Of a DNA stretch of 64,000 nt, positions 53,365 through 63,223 are shown piece by piece. This stretch comes from Alistipes sp. (GTDB taxonomy: Bacteria; Bacteroidota; Bacteroidia; Bacteroidales; Rikenellaceae). The stretch is taken from positions 1-64,000 of the forward strand of contig JAFQRH010000018.1 in NCBI GenBank assembly GCA_017410165.1, given 5' to 3'. The notes beneath the pieces are model-generated. The model saw only the letters and a list, made by a program, of their open reading frames with translations, made no database searches and was not told the DNA's origin. Both the position numbers and the translations under genes were made by a program. Each line of letters opens with the position of its first letter. Position 1 is the first letter of the stretch.

Positions 53365-53937
53365 ATGTTTTTAGAGAACGCAAGTCAAAAGGGTTGGATA
53401 GAGGTTATCTGCGGTTCGATGTTTTCGGGCAAGACGGAGGAGTTGATACGCCGTATGCGTCGTGCGGAGTTTGCACGCCAGCGTGTCGAGATTTTCAAGC
53501 CGAGCATCGATGTTCGCTATTCGGACGAGGATGTGGTTTCGCACAACGCGACAACGATACGCTCGACGCCTGTCTCTTCGTCGCAGAACATTCTGTTGCT
53601 CTCGGCCGACGTGGATGTTGTCGGCATCGACGAGGCGCAGTTCTTCGACGAGGGTATTGTCGATGTGTGTCGCCAACTCGCCGAGCGCGGTGTGCGCGTG
53701 ATTGTGGCGGGCTTGGATATGGACTACCTCGGCAAACCGTTTGGCCCGATGCCTGCATTGATGGCGACTGCCGAGTATGTGGATAAGGTGCACGCCATCT
53801 GCGTACGTTGCGGAAATTTGGCACACCATTCGCACCGACTCGCCAAGAACGATGCGCTGGTGATGCTCGGCGAGAAGGATACCTACGAGCCGATTTGCCG
53901 CCACTGCTTTGCAGAACTCGCAGCGAAAGGCGAATAA
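53365..53937 (+). CDS. tdk: Thymidine kinase (type II)
   Basis: Salvages thymidine to dTMP. At 190 residues it has the P-loop [11 protein letters not shown] (about 17-27), the catalytic DEAQFF (Glu90), the lid with [10 protein letters not shown], and two zinc Cys pairs (CVRCG and CRHC). The start gives the usual short N-terminal extension. It appears monocistronic; the 219-bp gap to moxR holds two degenerate repeats of GCATCAACCGA-AGAGG. Confidence 0.95.
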   Translation: MFLENASQKGWIEVICGSMFSGKTEELIRRMRRAEFARQRVEIFKPSIDVRYSDEDVVSHNATTIRSTPVSSSQNILLLSADVDVVGIDEAQFFDEGIVDVCRQLAERGVRVIVAGLDMDYLGKPFGPMPALMATAEYVDKVHAICVRCGNLAHHSHRLAKNDALVMLGEKDTYEPICRHCFAELAAKGE

Positions 53938-54156
53938 TGCCGCCAAAAAATGCGAGAAAAACGACAGCGTACCGACAATAAACCGGTTCGCTTGTTCGTT
54001 ATATGGGGGCGCGTATACCGAAGTGCGCCGAAACAGAAAACGGGGGGCATCAACCGATAGAGGGGCAGAATGCATCAACCGAGAGGAAAACGGGGCGCAT
54101 TAAGCCAACGCCAAAACAGAAAACAATAACAAAAAAAGATATAACAGACGACACTT

Positions 54157-55155
54157 ATGAGTGAAGTAATTAACATCAAAGAGCTCAACGAACGCATCGA
54201 ACGCGAGTCGTTGTTTGTGGATACACTGCGTGCCGAGATGGGTAAGGTCATCGTCGGTCAGTCGCATCTGGTCGATACGTTGCTTATCGGTCTGCTCTCG
54301 AACGGACATATTCTGTTGGAGGGTGTTCCGGGATTGGCAAAGACGCTCGCCATCACGACGTTGGCAAAGGCGGTCGATGCCGATTTTGCGCGTATTCAGT
54401 TTACGCCCGACCTGTTGCCAGCCGATATCGTGGGTACGCTGATATACTCGCAGCGCAGCGAGGAGTTTACCGTGAAGAAGGGTCCGATTTTCGCCAACTT
54501 CGTCCTCGCCGACGAGATTAACCGTTCGCCTGCGAAGGTGCAGTCGGCACTGCTCGAAGCGATGCAGGAGCGTCAGGTGACAATCGGCGACAAGACCTAC
54601 CGCCTGCCGGAGCCGTTCCTTGTGCTTGCAACCCAAAACCCGTTGGAGCAGGAGGGTACCTATCCGCTGCCCGAGGCGCAGGTTGACCGCTTTATGTTGA
54701 AGGCAAAAATCTCCTATCCGAAGAAGTCGGAGGAGCGCGAAATCGTGCGTATGAACCTCTCGGGCGCGGGTATGCCGCAGCCGAGCAAGGTCATCACGCC
54801 GGAGGATATCGTCAAGGCGCGTCGCGTAGTCGAGGAGGTATATATGGACGAGAAGATTGAGAAGTATATCGTCGATATCATCTTCGCAACGCGTGAGCCG
54901 GCGGAGTACAACCTCCAAAAGTTGCAGTCGCTCATCGCCTATGGCGGTTCGCCGCGTGCGAGCATCTCGCTTGCCAAGGCGGCGCGTGCCTACGCATTTA
55001 TCCGTCGCAGGGGCTATGTGATTCCGGAGGATGTTCGCGCCGTGTGTCACGACGTGCTGCGTCACCGTATCGGTCTCACCTACGAGGCGGAGGCCGAGAA
55101 TATTTCGAGCGAGGAGATTATCACCGAGATTCTTAACAACGTCATCGTTCCGTAA
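54157..55155 (+). CDS. MoxR-family AAA ATPase
   Basis: An AAA+ chaperone-like ATPase that heads Bat/VWA operons and is thought to remodel VWA protein partners. The 332-residue protein has Walker A GVPGLAKT (56-63), Walker B VLADEINRSP (about 125), and the sensor region LATQNPLEQEGTYPLPEAQVDRF. The next gene starts at the last base of its stop codon, giving translational coupling. Confidence 0.95.
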   Translation: MSEVINIKELNERIERESLFVDTLRAEMGKVIVGQSHLVDTLLIGLLSNGHILLEGVPGLAKTLAITTLAKAVDADFARIQFTPDLLPADIVGTLIYSQRSEEFTVKKGPIFANFVLADEINRSPAKVQSALLEAMQERQVTIGDKTYRLPEPFLVLATQNPLEQEGTYPLPEAQVDRFMLKAKISYPKKSEEREIVRMNLSGAGMPQPSKVITPEDIVKARRVVEEVYMDEKIEKYIVDIIFATREPAEYNLQKLQSLIAYGGSPRASISLAKAARAYAFIRRRGYVIPEDVRAVCHDVLRHRIGLTYEAEAENISSEEIITEILNNVIVP

Positions 55156-56039
55156 TGGCTCAGAGCGAAAGTGATATTCTGCGGCGGGTTCGCAAAATCG
55201 AAATCAAGACCCGAGGGCTGTCGAATGAGATTTTCGCAGGAAAGTACCATACGGCATTCAAGGGGCGCGGTATGTCGTTTGCCGAGGTGCGTGAGTACCG
55301 CGTGGGCGACGATGTGCGCGATATCGATTGGAATGTGACGGCACGCTCGCAACGTCCGCATATCAAGGTCTATGAGGAGGAGCGCGAACTGACGATGATG
55401 CTCGTGGTCGATGTCAGTGGCTCGCGCATCTTCGGCACGACCGAGCGCACCAAGCAGGAGGTCATCACCGAGATTGCCGCCGTGTTGGCATTCTCGGCGG
55501 CACAGACCGGCGATAAGGTGGGTTGTATCTTCTTCTCGGACAAGGTCGAGAAGTTCATCCCGCCGAAGAAGGGTCGCAGCCATATCCTGATGATTATCCG
55601 CTCGCTCATCGAGTTCCGTCCCGAATCGAACGGCACGGCACTCTCGGAGGCGGTGCGCTACCTGACGAACGTCAATAAGAAACGTTGCACGGCATTCCTT
55701 ATCTCGGACTTTATGAATCCGAAGAGCGATGCCGCACCGCTCGACGATGCACTGAAAATCGCCTCGTCGCGCCACGATATTATCGCAGTCCGCGTCTATG
55801 ACCCGCGCGAGGAGCAGATGCCCGATGTGGGTATTGTCGAGGTGCGCGATGCCGAGACCGACCGCACGGTGTGGGTCGATACTTCGTCGGCCGCCGTGCG
55901 CGAACACTACGCTGCCGAGAGTGCGGTGCGTGTCGAGCAGGTGGCACATCTGCTCAAACACAATCGCATCGACTCGGTGGCAACGCCGACCGATGGCGAC
56001 TACGTGGCGGAGCTCATAAAATTGTTCAAACAACGATAG
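55155..56039 (+). CDS. DUF58 domain protein of the Bat operon
   Basis: A 294-residue protein with the DUF58 motif YRVGDDVRDIDWNVTARSQRPHIKVYEEERE (about 50-80) and a von Willebrand A-like core (VVDVSGSRIFG, MIDAS-type DxSxS). It lacks membrane segments. It lies between moxR and the membrane-protein gene, the usual Bat arrangement. It probably works with the MoxR ATPase at the membrane face. Confidence 0.9.
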   Translation: MAQSESDILRRVRKIEIKTRGLSNEIFAGKYHTAFKGRGMSFAEVREYRVGDDVRDIDWNVTARSQRPHIKVYEEERELTMMLVVDVSGSRIFGTTERTKQEVITEIAAVLAFSAAQTGDKVGCIFFSDKVEKFIPPKKGRSHILMIIRSLIEFRPESNGTALSEAVRYLTNVNKKRCTAFLISDFMNPKSDAAPLDDALKIASSRHDIIAVRVYDPREEQMPDVGIVEVRDAETDRTVWVDTSSAAVREHYAAESAVRVEQVAHLLKHNRIDSVATPTDGDYVAELIKLFKQR

Positions 56040-56050
56040 CCCACTCGAAG

Positions 56051-57106
56051 ATGACTCTTACAATGAAACATATTACGAAGGTTGCACGTCGAGGCCTGCT
56101 TGCGCTCGCATTTGTGACGTCGGTTGGAGCGAGCGGCTCGGCACAGAGCGTCGCACCGCGAGTGACGGCACGCGTCGAGCCGGACAGTGTGATGATTGGC
56201 GACCGCTTTACGATTACCATCGAGGTCGAGAAGGATTTGGTGCAGAGCATCGCCTTCCCGACATTTACTCCGCCACAGAGCGACGAGTCCGCCGATACGA
56301 AGGGGGCACGTTCATCGATGGAGTGCATCGTCGAATCGCCGATTGATACGCTCTCGGCTGTTGGTCGTCGTCTGCATCTGCGCAAGCGTTACGAGATGGC
56401 GGCATTCGACGAGGGCATCTACTCGATAGGTCGTCCGCAGGTGTTGTATGCCGACAAAAACATTGTCGATACGCTCTATGCGCCCGACTCGTTGCGTGTA
56501 GTGGTCGGCACCTTCCAAATCGACTCGACATCGCACGCCATCTTCGATATGAAGCCGCAAAAGACCCTCCCGTTCCGCTTTGGCGAGGTGTCGGGCTATC
56601 TGTTGTGGGCGTTGGCTGTCGCGGCGGTCTTGGCACTGCTCATCTTCGCGCTTGTGAAGTGGCTTGCTCGTCGCGGTAAGCATATCAGCAACCTCTGGCG
56701 ACCTGCACCACCGCTTCCGCCACATATCGTGGCCATCACGGCATTGGAGCAGTTGCACAATCAGAAGTTGTGGCAGAACAACCGCCACAAACAGTACTAC
56801 TCGGCGTTGAGCGACATCCTGCGCACCTACCTTGCGGGTCGCTTTGATGTGGGTGCGATGGAGATGACCACCGACGAGATTGTCGATGCGATGCGCGACG
56901 TAGAGTTGCCGCAGAAGAGTGCGATGGATTTGGTGGTGGTGTTGCGCGATGCCGACCTTGTGAAGTTCGCCAAGGCGATGCCCGAAGCCGACGAGAACGA
57001 GGCAGCGTACAATAAGGCGTACTATTTTGTCGAGGAGACCAAGCCGGTTGAGGAGATGCCCGAGACCGACGAGGCGGGTGTCCCGACCACAAACGAAGTG
57101 AAATGA
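56051..57106 (+). CDS. Bat-operon membrane protein, BatD/DUF4381-like
   Basis: A 351-residue protein with a signal peptide (about 10-30, ending GSAQS), a periplasmic beta-sandwich-like domain (about 35-170), one membrane helix (about 180-205, YLLWALAVAAVLALLIFALVKW), and a cytoplasmic helical part ending in an acidic tail. This layout is that of the protein that accompanies BatA/BatB. The start at 56051 is chosen over an in-frame 56063. Confidence 0.75.
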   Translation: MTLTMKHITKVARRGLLALAFVTSVGASGSAQSVAPRVTARVEPDSVMIGDRFTITIEVEKDLVQSIAFPTFTPPQSDESADTKGARSSMECIVESPIDTLSAVGRRLHLRKRYEMAAFDEGIYSIGRPQVLYADKNIVDTLYAPDSLRVVVGTFQIDSTSHAIFDMKPQKTLPFRFGEVSGYLLWALAVAAVLALLIFALVKWLARRGKHISNLWRPAPPLPPHIVAITALEQLHNQKLWQNNRHKQYYSALSDILRTYLAGRFDVGAMEMTTDEIVDAMRDVELPQKSAMDLVVVLRDADLVKFAKAMPEADENEAAYNKAYYFVEETKPVEEMPETDEAGVPTTNEVK

Positions 57107-57933
57107 GTATGAAGAGATACGTTTTAGTGATGCTTGCTGTGGCGATGGCCCTGCTTGGTGCCGAAAGCGTCTCGGCTCAGCGTATGCCCGAGCGCGGATT
57201 GGTGCGCAAGGGTAACCGTCAGTACAACCGCGAACGCTACGAGAAGAGCATCGAATCATATACGAAGGCACTCGCCGCCGACCCTACGTCGTTCGAGGCG
57301 ACCTTCAACCTCGGCTCGTCGCTCTTCCGCGCCGAACGCTACGAGAAGGCGGAGCAGACGCTCGCCAAGATAGTGGCGGACACGACGCGCAGCGAGATAG
57401 ATCGCTCGGAGGCGGTCTATAACCTCGGCAATACGCAGTTTGCACAGCAGAAGTTCAAGGAGGCGTTGGAGAGTTATCGTCAGGCGATGCGACTCAACCC
57501 CGACGATCAGGAGGCGAAGTATAACTACGCCTTCACCAAGCGACTGATTCAAGAGCAGGAGAATCAGCAAAACCAGCAGAACGACCAAAACCAGCAGAAC
57601 GACCAAAACCAGCAGAACGGTCAGGACCAACAACAGAACGGTCAGAATGGCGAGGGCGAGCAGGATAAACAGCAGGGCGAGCAGGAGCAGCAGAATAAGG
57701 ATGGTCAAGATGACCAAAACGGTCAGAGCGACCAGAATCCGCAGGAGCAGCAGGGCTCACCAAACGACCCTTCGCAGCAGGAGCAGTCGGGCGAGTCACA
57801 GCAGTCGCAGGGCGGAATTTCGCCACAGGAGCAACAGGCGATGTTAGAGGCCATCCAAGCACAGGAGGACAAGACACAAGATAAACTGAAAGAGAAGAAG
57901 GGCGTGCTGATTCGCGGCCGACGAAATTGGTAG
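57103..57933 (+). CDS. batC: TPR protein of the Bat operon (BatC-like)
   Basis: A 276-residue secreted protein: signal peptide (about 5-25, ending SVSAQ), then two or three TPR repeats (about 30-155, with ATFNLGSSLFRAERYEKAEQTLAKI and YNLGNTQFAQQKFKEALESY). From about 155 to 260 it is a Gln/Asn-rich low-complexity tail dominated by NQQN, GQNG and EQ. It overlaps the previous gene by four bases. The symbol follows the order TPR-BatA-BatB; the function in aerotolerance is taken from the operon's name in Bacteroides. Confidence 0.8.
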   Translation: MSMKRYVLVMLAVAMALLGAESVSAQRMPERGLVRKGNRQYNRERYEKSIESYTKALAADPTSFEATFNLGSSLFRAERYEKAEQTLAKIVADTTRSEIDRSEAVYNLGNTQFAQQKFKEALESYRQAMRLNPDDQEAKYNYAFTKRLIQEQENQQNQQNDQNQQNDQNQQNGQDQQQNGQNGEGEQDKQQGEQEQQNKDGQDDQNGQSDQNPQEQQGSPNDPSQQEQSGESQQSQGGISPQEQQAMLEAIQAQEDKTQDKLKEKKGVLIRGRRNW

Positions 57934-57965
57934 CGGCGGTCTCCGTTGCGCATTTTGTGGTAGGT

Positions 57966-58026
57966 GAGGAGAGGGCGAGAGGGCGAGAGGGCGAGAAGGC
58001 AAGAAGGCGAGAGGACGAGAGGGCAA
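57966..58026. repeat. GAGGGCGA tandem repeat before batA
   Basis: About seven units of an 8-bp purine-rich repeat lie between the TPR gene and batA, ending about 40 bp before the BatA ATG at 58067. No long hairpin is apparent. Confidence 0.75.
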
Positions 58027-58066
58027 AGTGCGCACCGAGGGTTATGAATTTGAGATAGAGAGATAT

Positions 58067-59056
58067 ATGGAGTTTGCAAATCCTAAAATATTGTGGTTGC
58101 TGACCGCACTTGTGCCACTTGTGGCCTACTACGTGTGGCGTAGCCGACAGGGTGGTGCGACGATACGCATCTCGTCGGTCGAGTCGCTCGGCACAGCACC
58201 TAAAACCGTGCGCTACTATCTGCGCCACGTGCCGTTTGTGCTGCGCATAGTGGCACTTGCGCTGCTCGTCGTGGCACTTGCGCGTCCGCAGCAGATTGAA
58301 CACCGCACCAAAACCAACGCCGAGGGTATCGACATCGTGCTTGCAATCGACATTTCGGGCTCGATGCTTGCGGGCGACTTCCGTCCCGACCGCCTCTCGG
58401 CAGCCAAGGAGGTCGCCGCATCGTTTGTCGCCGACCGCTATGGCGACCGTATCGGTCTGGTGGTCTTTGCCGGCGAGGCATTTACGCAGAGTCCGCTCAC
58501 GACCGACCAACCTACGCTGCAAACGATGCTCGGCCGTGTGCGTAGCGGCATCATCGAGGATGGAACGGCCATCGGTAACGGTCTGGCTACGGCAATCAAC
58601 CGTCTGCGCGAGAGTGACTCGAAGAGCAAGGTTGTCATTCTGCTGACCGACGGTGTGAATAATCGTGGCGAGATTGCTCCGCTGACTGCCGCGCAGATTG
58701 CCAAGGATATGGGCATCAAGGTCTATACCATCGGTGTCGGCACGCGTGGCGAAGCACCTTATCCGGTGATGGACGACGACGGCAACGTCATACAGACGGT
58801 TATGATGAAGGTCGAAATCGACGAGCAGATGCTCCGCACGATTGCCTCCGAGACGGGTGGCGAATACTTCCGTGCAACCAACAAACAGACGCTCGCCGCC
58901 ATCTACGAGCAGATTAACACGCTCGAAAAGACGCGCGTCGAGGTCGAGGAGTTCACCATCGCCCACGAGCAGTTCGTCCTCTATCTTGTAGTGGCATTGG
59001 CTGCGCTGCTGCTCGAATTTATCATCAAACGTATAATCCTGAAACGCATACCGTAA
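58067..59056 (+). CDS. batA: BatA, VWA-domain membrane protein
   Basis: A 329-residue inner-membrane protein with two N-terminal helices (about 8-20 and 55-75), a von Willebrand A domain with MIDAS motif AIDISGSML (about 95-103), GLVVFAGEAFTQSPLT, LTDGVNNRGEI, and a C-terminal helix (about 305-325). The start at 58067 is chosen over the GTG at 58028 because it gives the family-typical MEFANPKILWLL. Its stop codon overlaps the batB start by one base. Confidence 0.9.
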   Translation: MEFANPKILWLLTALVPLVAYYVWRSRQGGATIRISSVESLGTAPKTVRYYLRHVPFVLRIVALALLVVALARPQQIEHRTKTNAEGIDIVLAIDISGSMLAGDFRPDRLSAAKEVAASFVADRYGDRIGLVVFAGEAFTQSPLTTDQPTLQTMLGRVRSGIIEDGTAIGNGLATAINRLRESDSKSKVVILLTDGVNNRGEIAPLTAAQIAKDMGIKVYTIGVGTRGEAPYPVMDDDGNVIQTVMMKVEIDEQMLRTIASETGGEYFRATNKQTLAAIYEQINTLEKTRVEVEEFTIAHEQFVLYLVVALAALLLEFIIKRIILKRIP

Positions 59057-60072
59057 TGTTCCGATTCGCACATCCTCATATATTGTGGGCACTGCTGATT
59101 ATCCCCGTGATGGTCGTCGTGCTGATAATCATCGGCCGTATGCGTCGCCACGCGTTGCGTCGTTTCGGCAATCCGGCACTGCTCAAAGAGCTGATGCCCG
59201 ACCGCTCGACCACCCGCACGGCAATCAAATCGACACTCTTCATCCTCTCGGTTGCCCTGCTCATTCTCGCTGCCGCACGTCCGCAATTCGGCTCGAAACT
59301 GCGCGAGGAGCGTGCCGAGGGCGTCGAGATGATGCTCGTGGTCGATGTCTCGAACTCGATGCTCGCCGAAGATTTCGCGCCCAACCGCTTGGAGCGCACA
59401 CGATACGCTATCGACCGCCTCTTCTCGTCGCTCAAACAGGACCGCGTGGGTCTGGTGGTATTCGCCGGCGAGGCAAAGGTGCAACTGCCGATTACCACCG
59501 ACTACCGTATGGCACGCAGCTTCGCAAAACGACTCTCGCCCGATCTGGTCTCGGTGCAGGGTACCGAACTCGGTCAGGCCATTTCGCTCGCTGCGCTATC
59601 ATTCTCGCAGGAGGGTGATGCCGGTCGCGCAATGATACTCATAACCGATGGCGAGGCACACGATGCCGTAGCACTCGAAGCCGCCCGACGAGCAGCCGAG
59701 CAGGGTATCCGCATCTTTGCAATCGGTATCGGTACGCCCGAGGGTGCGCCGATACGCATCAATGGCGAGTTTATCAAGGATGAGCGCGACGAGATGGTTG
59801 TCAGCCGCCTTAACGAACAGATGCTCACCGATATAGCGCAAGCAACCGGTGGCGCGTACGTGCGTGCCTCGAATGCCGCTTTCGGTTTGGAGGAGATTGT
59901 TGCCGAGATTAACAAAATCGAGCGCGGCGAACTCACATCGCAACGCTTCGACGAGTACGACGAGCAGTTTACGTGGCTTGTGGCGATTGCCTTCGCGCTG
60001 TTGCTGCTCGAGGCGTTGTTGCTCGACCGTCGGAATCCGCGATTGAGGCGATTTAATATATTTCGCACCTAA
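59056..60072 (+). CDS. batB: BatB, VWA-domain membrane protein
   Basis: A 338-residue paralog of BatA with the same order of parts: MFRFAHPHILWALLIIPV membrane opening, a second helix (about 55-75), VVDVSNSML as MIDAS, and a final helix (about 305-330). It lies last in the moxR-Bat run. In Bacteroides fragilis, Bat proteins are linked to oxygen tolerance; the biochemical role is unknown. Confidence 0.92.
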   Translation: MFRFAHPHILWALLIIPVMVVVLIIIGRMRRHALRRFGNPALLKELMPDRSTTRTAIKSTLFILSVALLILAAARPQFGSKLREERAEGVEMMLVVDVSNSMLAEDFAPNRLERTRYAIDRLFSSLKQDRVGLVVFAGEAKVQLPITTDYRMARSFAKRLSPDLVSVQGTELGQAISLAALSFSQEGDAGRAMILITDGEAHDAVALEAARRAAEQGIRIFAIGIGTPEGAPIRINGEFIKDERDEMVVSRLNEQMLTDIAQATGGAYVRASNAAFGLEEIVAEINKIERGELTSQRFDEYDEQFTWLVAIAFALLLLEALLLDRRNPRLRRFNIFRT

Positions 60073-60074
60073 TT

Positions 60075-60451
60075 GTTAAATCGATTTTATGCGGTGTTTA
60101 CTGCCGCTACCCCGCTTGTCGGCAAAGGGTAGTACGCGCAGTACAACCCTTCGCCTCCAATCAGGGCGAGCGTTGTAACCACCTGCCTAAAATCAATTTT
60201 TGTTAAATCGGTTTTATGCGGTGTTTACTTCCTTCCTTGCTTCCGCGCCGAAGGTCACATACGCAAAGTATGCTCCCTCCGGCACGAAACCAAGAGCGTT
60301 GTACACCCCTGCCTAAAATCAATTTTTGTTAAATCGGTTTTATGCGGTGTTTACTTCCTTCCTTGCTTCCGCGCCGAAGGTCACATACGCAAAGTATGCT
60401 CCCTCCGGCACGAAACCAAGAGCGTTGTAAACCCTCGCCTAAAATCAATTT
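60075..60451. repeat. Three tandem copies of repeat family B
   Basis: Units at about 60075-60200, 60202-60327 and 60329-60451. Units 2 and 3 are almost identical, while unit 1 differs in its centre. Each starts TTAAATCG-TTTTATGCGG and ends CCTAAAATCAATTTT, an imperfect inverted repeat, like the solitary copy at 16242-16366. Each unit can fold into a long hairpin. Confidence 0.8.
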
Positions 60452-60700
60452 AAGTGAGGGTGAGTGATAGGCAGTAGAGAGAGCCGAGCAGAGGATTAAG
60501 GACGTTAGAGGCGTTAAGGGCGTTAAGGTCGTTAGAGGAGCAAATCCCTAAACTCCCTAAACTCCCTAAATTCCCTAACCTCCCTTAAAAAGGTAAGGTC
60601 ACGCAAGCCGGTTGCAAGTGGGGCCGCCAACCCCTGACACCCTTAACACCCCTAACGACCCTAAACCCCAAAAAAACGAAAAAACCAACCCCCAAACAAT
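60452..60700. other. Low-complexity intergenic region before the phosphatase gene
   Basis: Contains GGCGTTAAGG-type direct repeats on one side and CCCTTAAC or CCCTAAC repeats on the other, which are roughly complementary, plus CTCCCTAAA runs like those near 16600. A short A/C-rich stretch precedes the ATG at 60701. No gene is seen. Confidence 0.45.
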
Positions 60701-61996
60701 ATGAAAAAGAGTATGTTTTTTCTACTGACGCTCGGCATTGCATTCGTCGTATCGGGTCAGACCATACGCGAGGATATTGCCAAGAATCCCGACCTTGCGG
60801 GTGGCATCTACACCGCCTATACGGTGACCGAGCAACACGCAACACCCGCGCCACGCGGTTACAAACCATTCTACATCTCGCACTACGGTCGTCACGGCTC
60901 GCGTTACCAGACGGCAGCCGAGAAGTACACCCAGCCACTCGAAATCTTCGAGCAGGCGGCAAAGGACAATCGCTTGACCGACCTCGGTCGCGATGCGTTG
61001 CGCCGCGTGCGTATTATGGCCGAGGATGCCCACCTGCGTAACGGCGACCTTACACGTCGTGGCGAGGATGAGCATCGCGGAATTGCCGAGCGTATGGTGG
61101 AGACCTATCCGCAGGTGTTTTCGTGCAAGAAGGCCAACCACGTAACCTGTTTTTCGACCCAATCGGTGCGTGCCGTGTTAAGTATGGCGGCATTCACCGA
61201 GCGACTCAAAGAGTTGTGCCCGTCGCTCGATGTTTCGCGCTCGGCGAGTGCTCACGACTTCTGCTTCACCAAGCCCGACGAGGGTCTGAATCAAATCTAT
61301 AAGAAGGCGCGCTCCATCGCAAAGGAGTATCAGAAGGAGCAGACCGACGACGAGCAATTTATCCGTCGTCTGTTCACCGATTACGACTACGCCAAGGCGT
61401 TGATTCGCAAGGTGTACAACATATCGACGACCCACGCATTTATGGGCAATATGCACGATTTGGCGATAATCATCCAGAATTGCGAGACGCTCGACGGACT
61501 GTCGTTGCACGACCTGTTCACCGAGTCGGAGCGATTCCAGATGTGGCACCTGTTCAACATCCGCCGCTACCTCTCGTATGGCCCGTCGGCGGACTTTGGC
61601 GACCTGCGCAACTCGGATGGCAAACCGCTTCTGCGCGATATCATCGAGCGTGCCGACCGTGTCATTGCGGGCGAGACCCCTGCCGAGGCGGCGACCCTGC
61701 GTTTTGGTCACGATGCCTACATCATTCCGCTGCTTGCGTTGCTCCACGTCGAGGGTTGCGACGGCCGTATTCCGTTCTCGGAAATCGAGCGTCTGCCGGA
61801 GGTGTGGTGCGATTCGCGCGTGACGTCGATGTCGGTGAACGTACAGTTCGTATTCTTCCGCAATCGTCAGGGCGACGTGCTTGTCAAACTGTTGCACAGC
61901 GAGCGCGAGGTGCGTATTCCGCTGGCGACCGACTGCTTCCCGTTCTACAAGTGGGAGGATTTCCGTCGCTACTGCGTCGCACTCTATCAGGAGTAG
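60701..61996 (+). CDS. Secreted histidine acid phosphatase (MINPP/phytase-like)
   Basis: A 431-residue exported protein with a signal peptide (MKKSMFFLLTLGIAFVVSGQ). YGRHGSRY holds the RHG motif (Arg64, His65), and RFGHD (His337, Asp338) is the second active-site motif of branch 2 histidine phosphatases. These enzymes strip phosphate from phytate, inositol phosphates or sugar phosphates in the periplasm or outside. The substrate is not certain. The gene stands alone between repeat clusters. Confidence 0.85.
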   Translation: MKKSMFFLLTLGIAFVVSGQTIREDIAKNPDLAGGIYTAYTVTEQHATPAPRGYKPFYISHYGRHGSRYQTAAEKYTQPLEIFEQAAKDNRLTDLGRDALRRVRIMAEDAHLRNGDLTRRGEDEHRGIAERMVETYPQVFSCKKANHVTCFSTQSVRAVLSMAAFTERLKELCPSLDVSRSASAHDFCFTKPDEGLNQIYKKARSIAKEYQKEQTDDEQFIRRLFTDYDYAKALIRKVYNISTTHAFMGNMHDLAIIIQNCETLDGLSLHDLFTESERFQMWHLFNIRRYLSYGPSADFGDLRNSDGKPLLRDIIERADRVIAGETPAEAATLRFGHDAYIIPLLALLHVEGCDGRIPFSEIERLPEVWCDSRVTSMSVNVQFVFFRNRQGDVLVKLLHSEREVRIPLATDCFPFYKWEDFRRYCVALYQE

Positions 61997-62222
61997 GTTG
62001 CGGGGCATCATTGCCGATTCTATTTGAAAAAATGCATAAGGACAGGTAATATCTTCTTTACCCGCCCTTATGCATTATTAAATCACCCGCATATTGTGCT
62101 CCGAAAATCCTCTTTTTGAGCGTAAAACGACCCCAATTCGCTTAAATATATAAAAATTCGACTCAAAAACAAGAAAATAGTAAAAAAATTCAAACTTTTT
62201 TCGTGTTTTTTGGAATTTTTCA

Positions 62223-62230
62223 TATCTTTG
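62223..62230 (+). promoter_or_regulatory. Putative -7 box of lipA
   Basis: TATCTTTG lies 28 bp before the lipA ATG, with a T-rich stretch at the -33 position. The rest of 61997-62258 contains a small hairpin near 62030-62075 with CCTTATGCATT arms, the likely terminator of the phosphatase gene, and otherwise A/T-rich sequence. Confidence 0.6.
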
Positions 62231-62258
62231 CATCAATTGGGAAAATAATGAACTTAAA

Positions 62259-63137
62259 ATGCCGAAGTTGTATGATAACGTATCACGGACGCGAAAGCCG
62301 GATTGGTTGAAGATACGGCTCCACAAAAGCGACACTTTTGCGGAGGTTGACCGTATAGTCACGCGTCACGCGTTACATACGATTTGCAGCAGCGGACGAT
62401 GTCCGAACAAAGCCGAGTGTTGGAGTAAACGCACGGCGACGTTTATGATTTTGGGGGATATATGTACGCGAAACTGTCGTTTCTGTGCTACCCGCACCGG
62501 ACATCCGTTACCGCCGGACGCTGGCGAACCAGAGAAGGTTGCCGAGAGCGTCTTGCTGATGGGCCTTCGGCACGTTGTCGTAACATCAGTTACACGAGAT
62601 GATTTGCCTGACCGCGGAGCGGCTCATTGGGCTGCAACCGTAGAGGCGATCAGGGCAAAGAATCCTGACGCAACAATTGAGCTCCTTATTTCCGATTTGG
62701 ATGCCGAGCCCGCGTTTTTGGACACGGTGATAGCATCCAAGCCCGATATTATCGGGCACAACATCGAGACCGTCTGCCGTTTGACACCCGTTGTTCGTAC
62801 GCGCGCGACCTATGCGACTTCACTCGCCACGTTGCGCTACCTCGCGAAGGCGGGCGTGGTGGTCAAAAGCGGTTTGATGGTCGGACTCGGCGAAAGCGAC
62901 GAGGAGGTGGTGCAAACGCTCGCCGACCTGCGCGAAGCAGGCGTGCGTATCGTCACCATCGGACAGTATCTTCGGCCGACAGCGGAGCACTTTCCGGTTG
63001 CGGAATATGTTACCCCTGAACAATTCGAAGAGTATCGTCTGAAAGCCCTCTCGATGGGTTTCGACTTTTGTGCAAGCGCACCGCTTGTACGCTCGTCCTA
63101 CCTGGCAGATGAAGCTGCCGCTTGCCTGCGCCAATAG
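62259..63137 (+). CDS. lipA: Lipoyl synthase
   Basis: A radical SAM enzyme that inserts two sulfurs into the octanoyl group on lipoyl domains. It has 292 residues; the auxiliary cluster cysteines Cys43, Cys48 and Cys54 (CSSGRCPNKAEC) precede the radical SAM motif Cys69-x3-Cys73-x2-Cys76 (CTRNCRFC). The C-terminal RSSYLAD supplies the Arg-Ser-Ser-Tyr motif. It is followed 86 bp later by lipB, so both last steps of lipoate synthesis are together. Confidence 0.96.
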   Translation: MPKLYDNVSRTRKPDWLKIRLHKSDTFAEVDRIVTRHALHTICSSGRCPNKAECWSKRTATFMILGDICTRNCRFCATRTGHPLPPDAGEPEKVAESVLLMGLRHVVVTSVTRDDLPDRGAAHWAATVEAIRAKNPDATIELLISDLDAEPAFLDTVIASKPDIIGHNIETVCRLTPVVRTRATYATSLATLRYLAKAGVVVKSGLMVGLGESDEEVVQTLADLREAGVRIVTIGQYLRPTAEHFPVAEYVTPEQFEEYRLKALSMGFDFCASAPLVRSSYLADEAAACLRQ

Positions 63138-63223
63138 TCCCGATGTTGTGGCTTCCCCGGCCGAAGGTTGGGGTCTTTGCCAGAAAAATTTTTCAGCGAG
63201 CGGCAATTCCGCTCCACGAGAAT

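Noticed and set aside
61997..62258. Small gene or RNA between the phosphatase and lipA
   Set aside because: The region is A/T-rich with a terminator-like hairpin and a -7 box. A 94-codon minus-strand frame overlaps lipA and its promoter and has no family resemblance.
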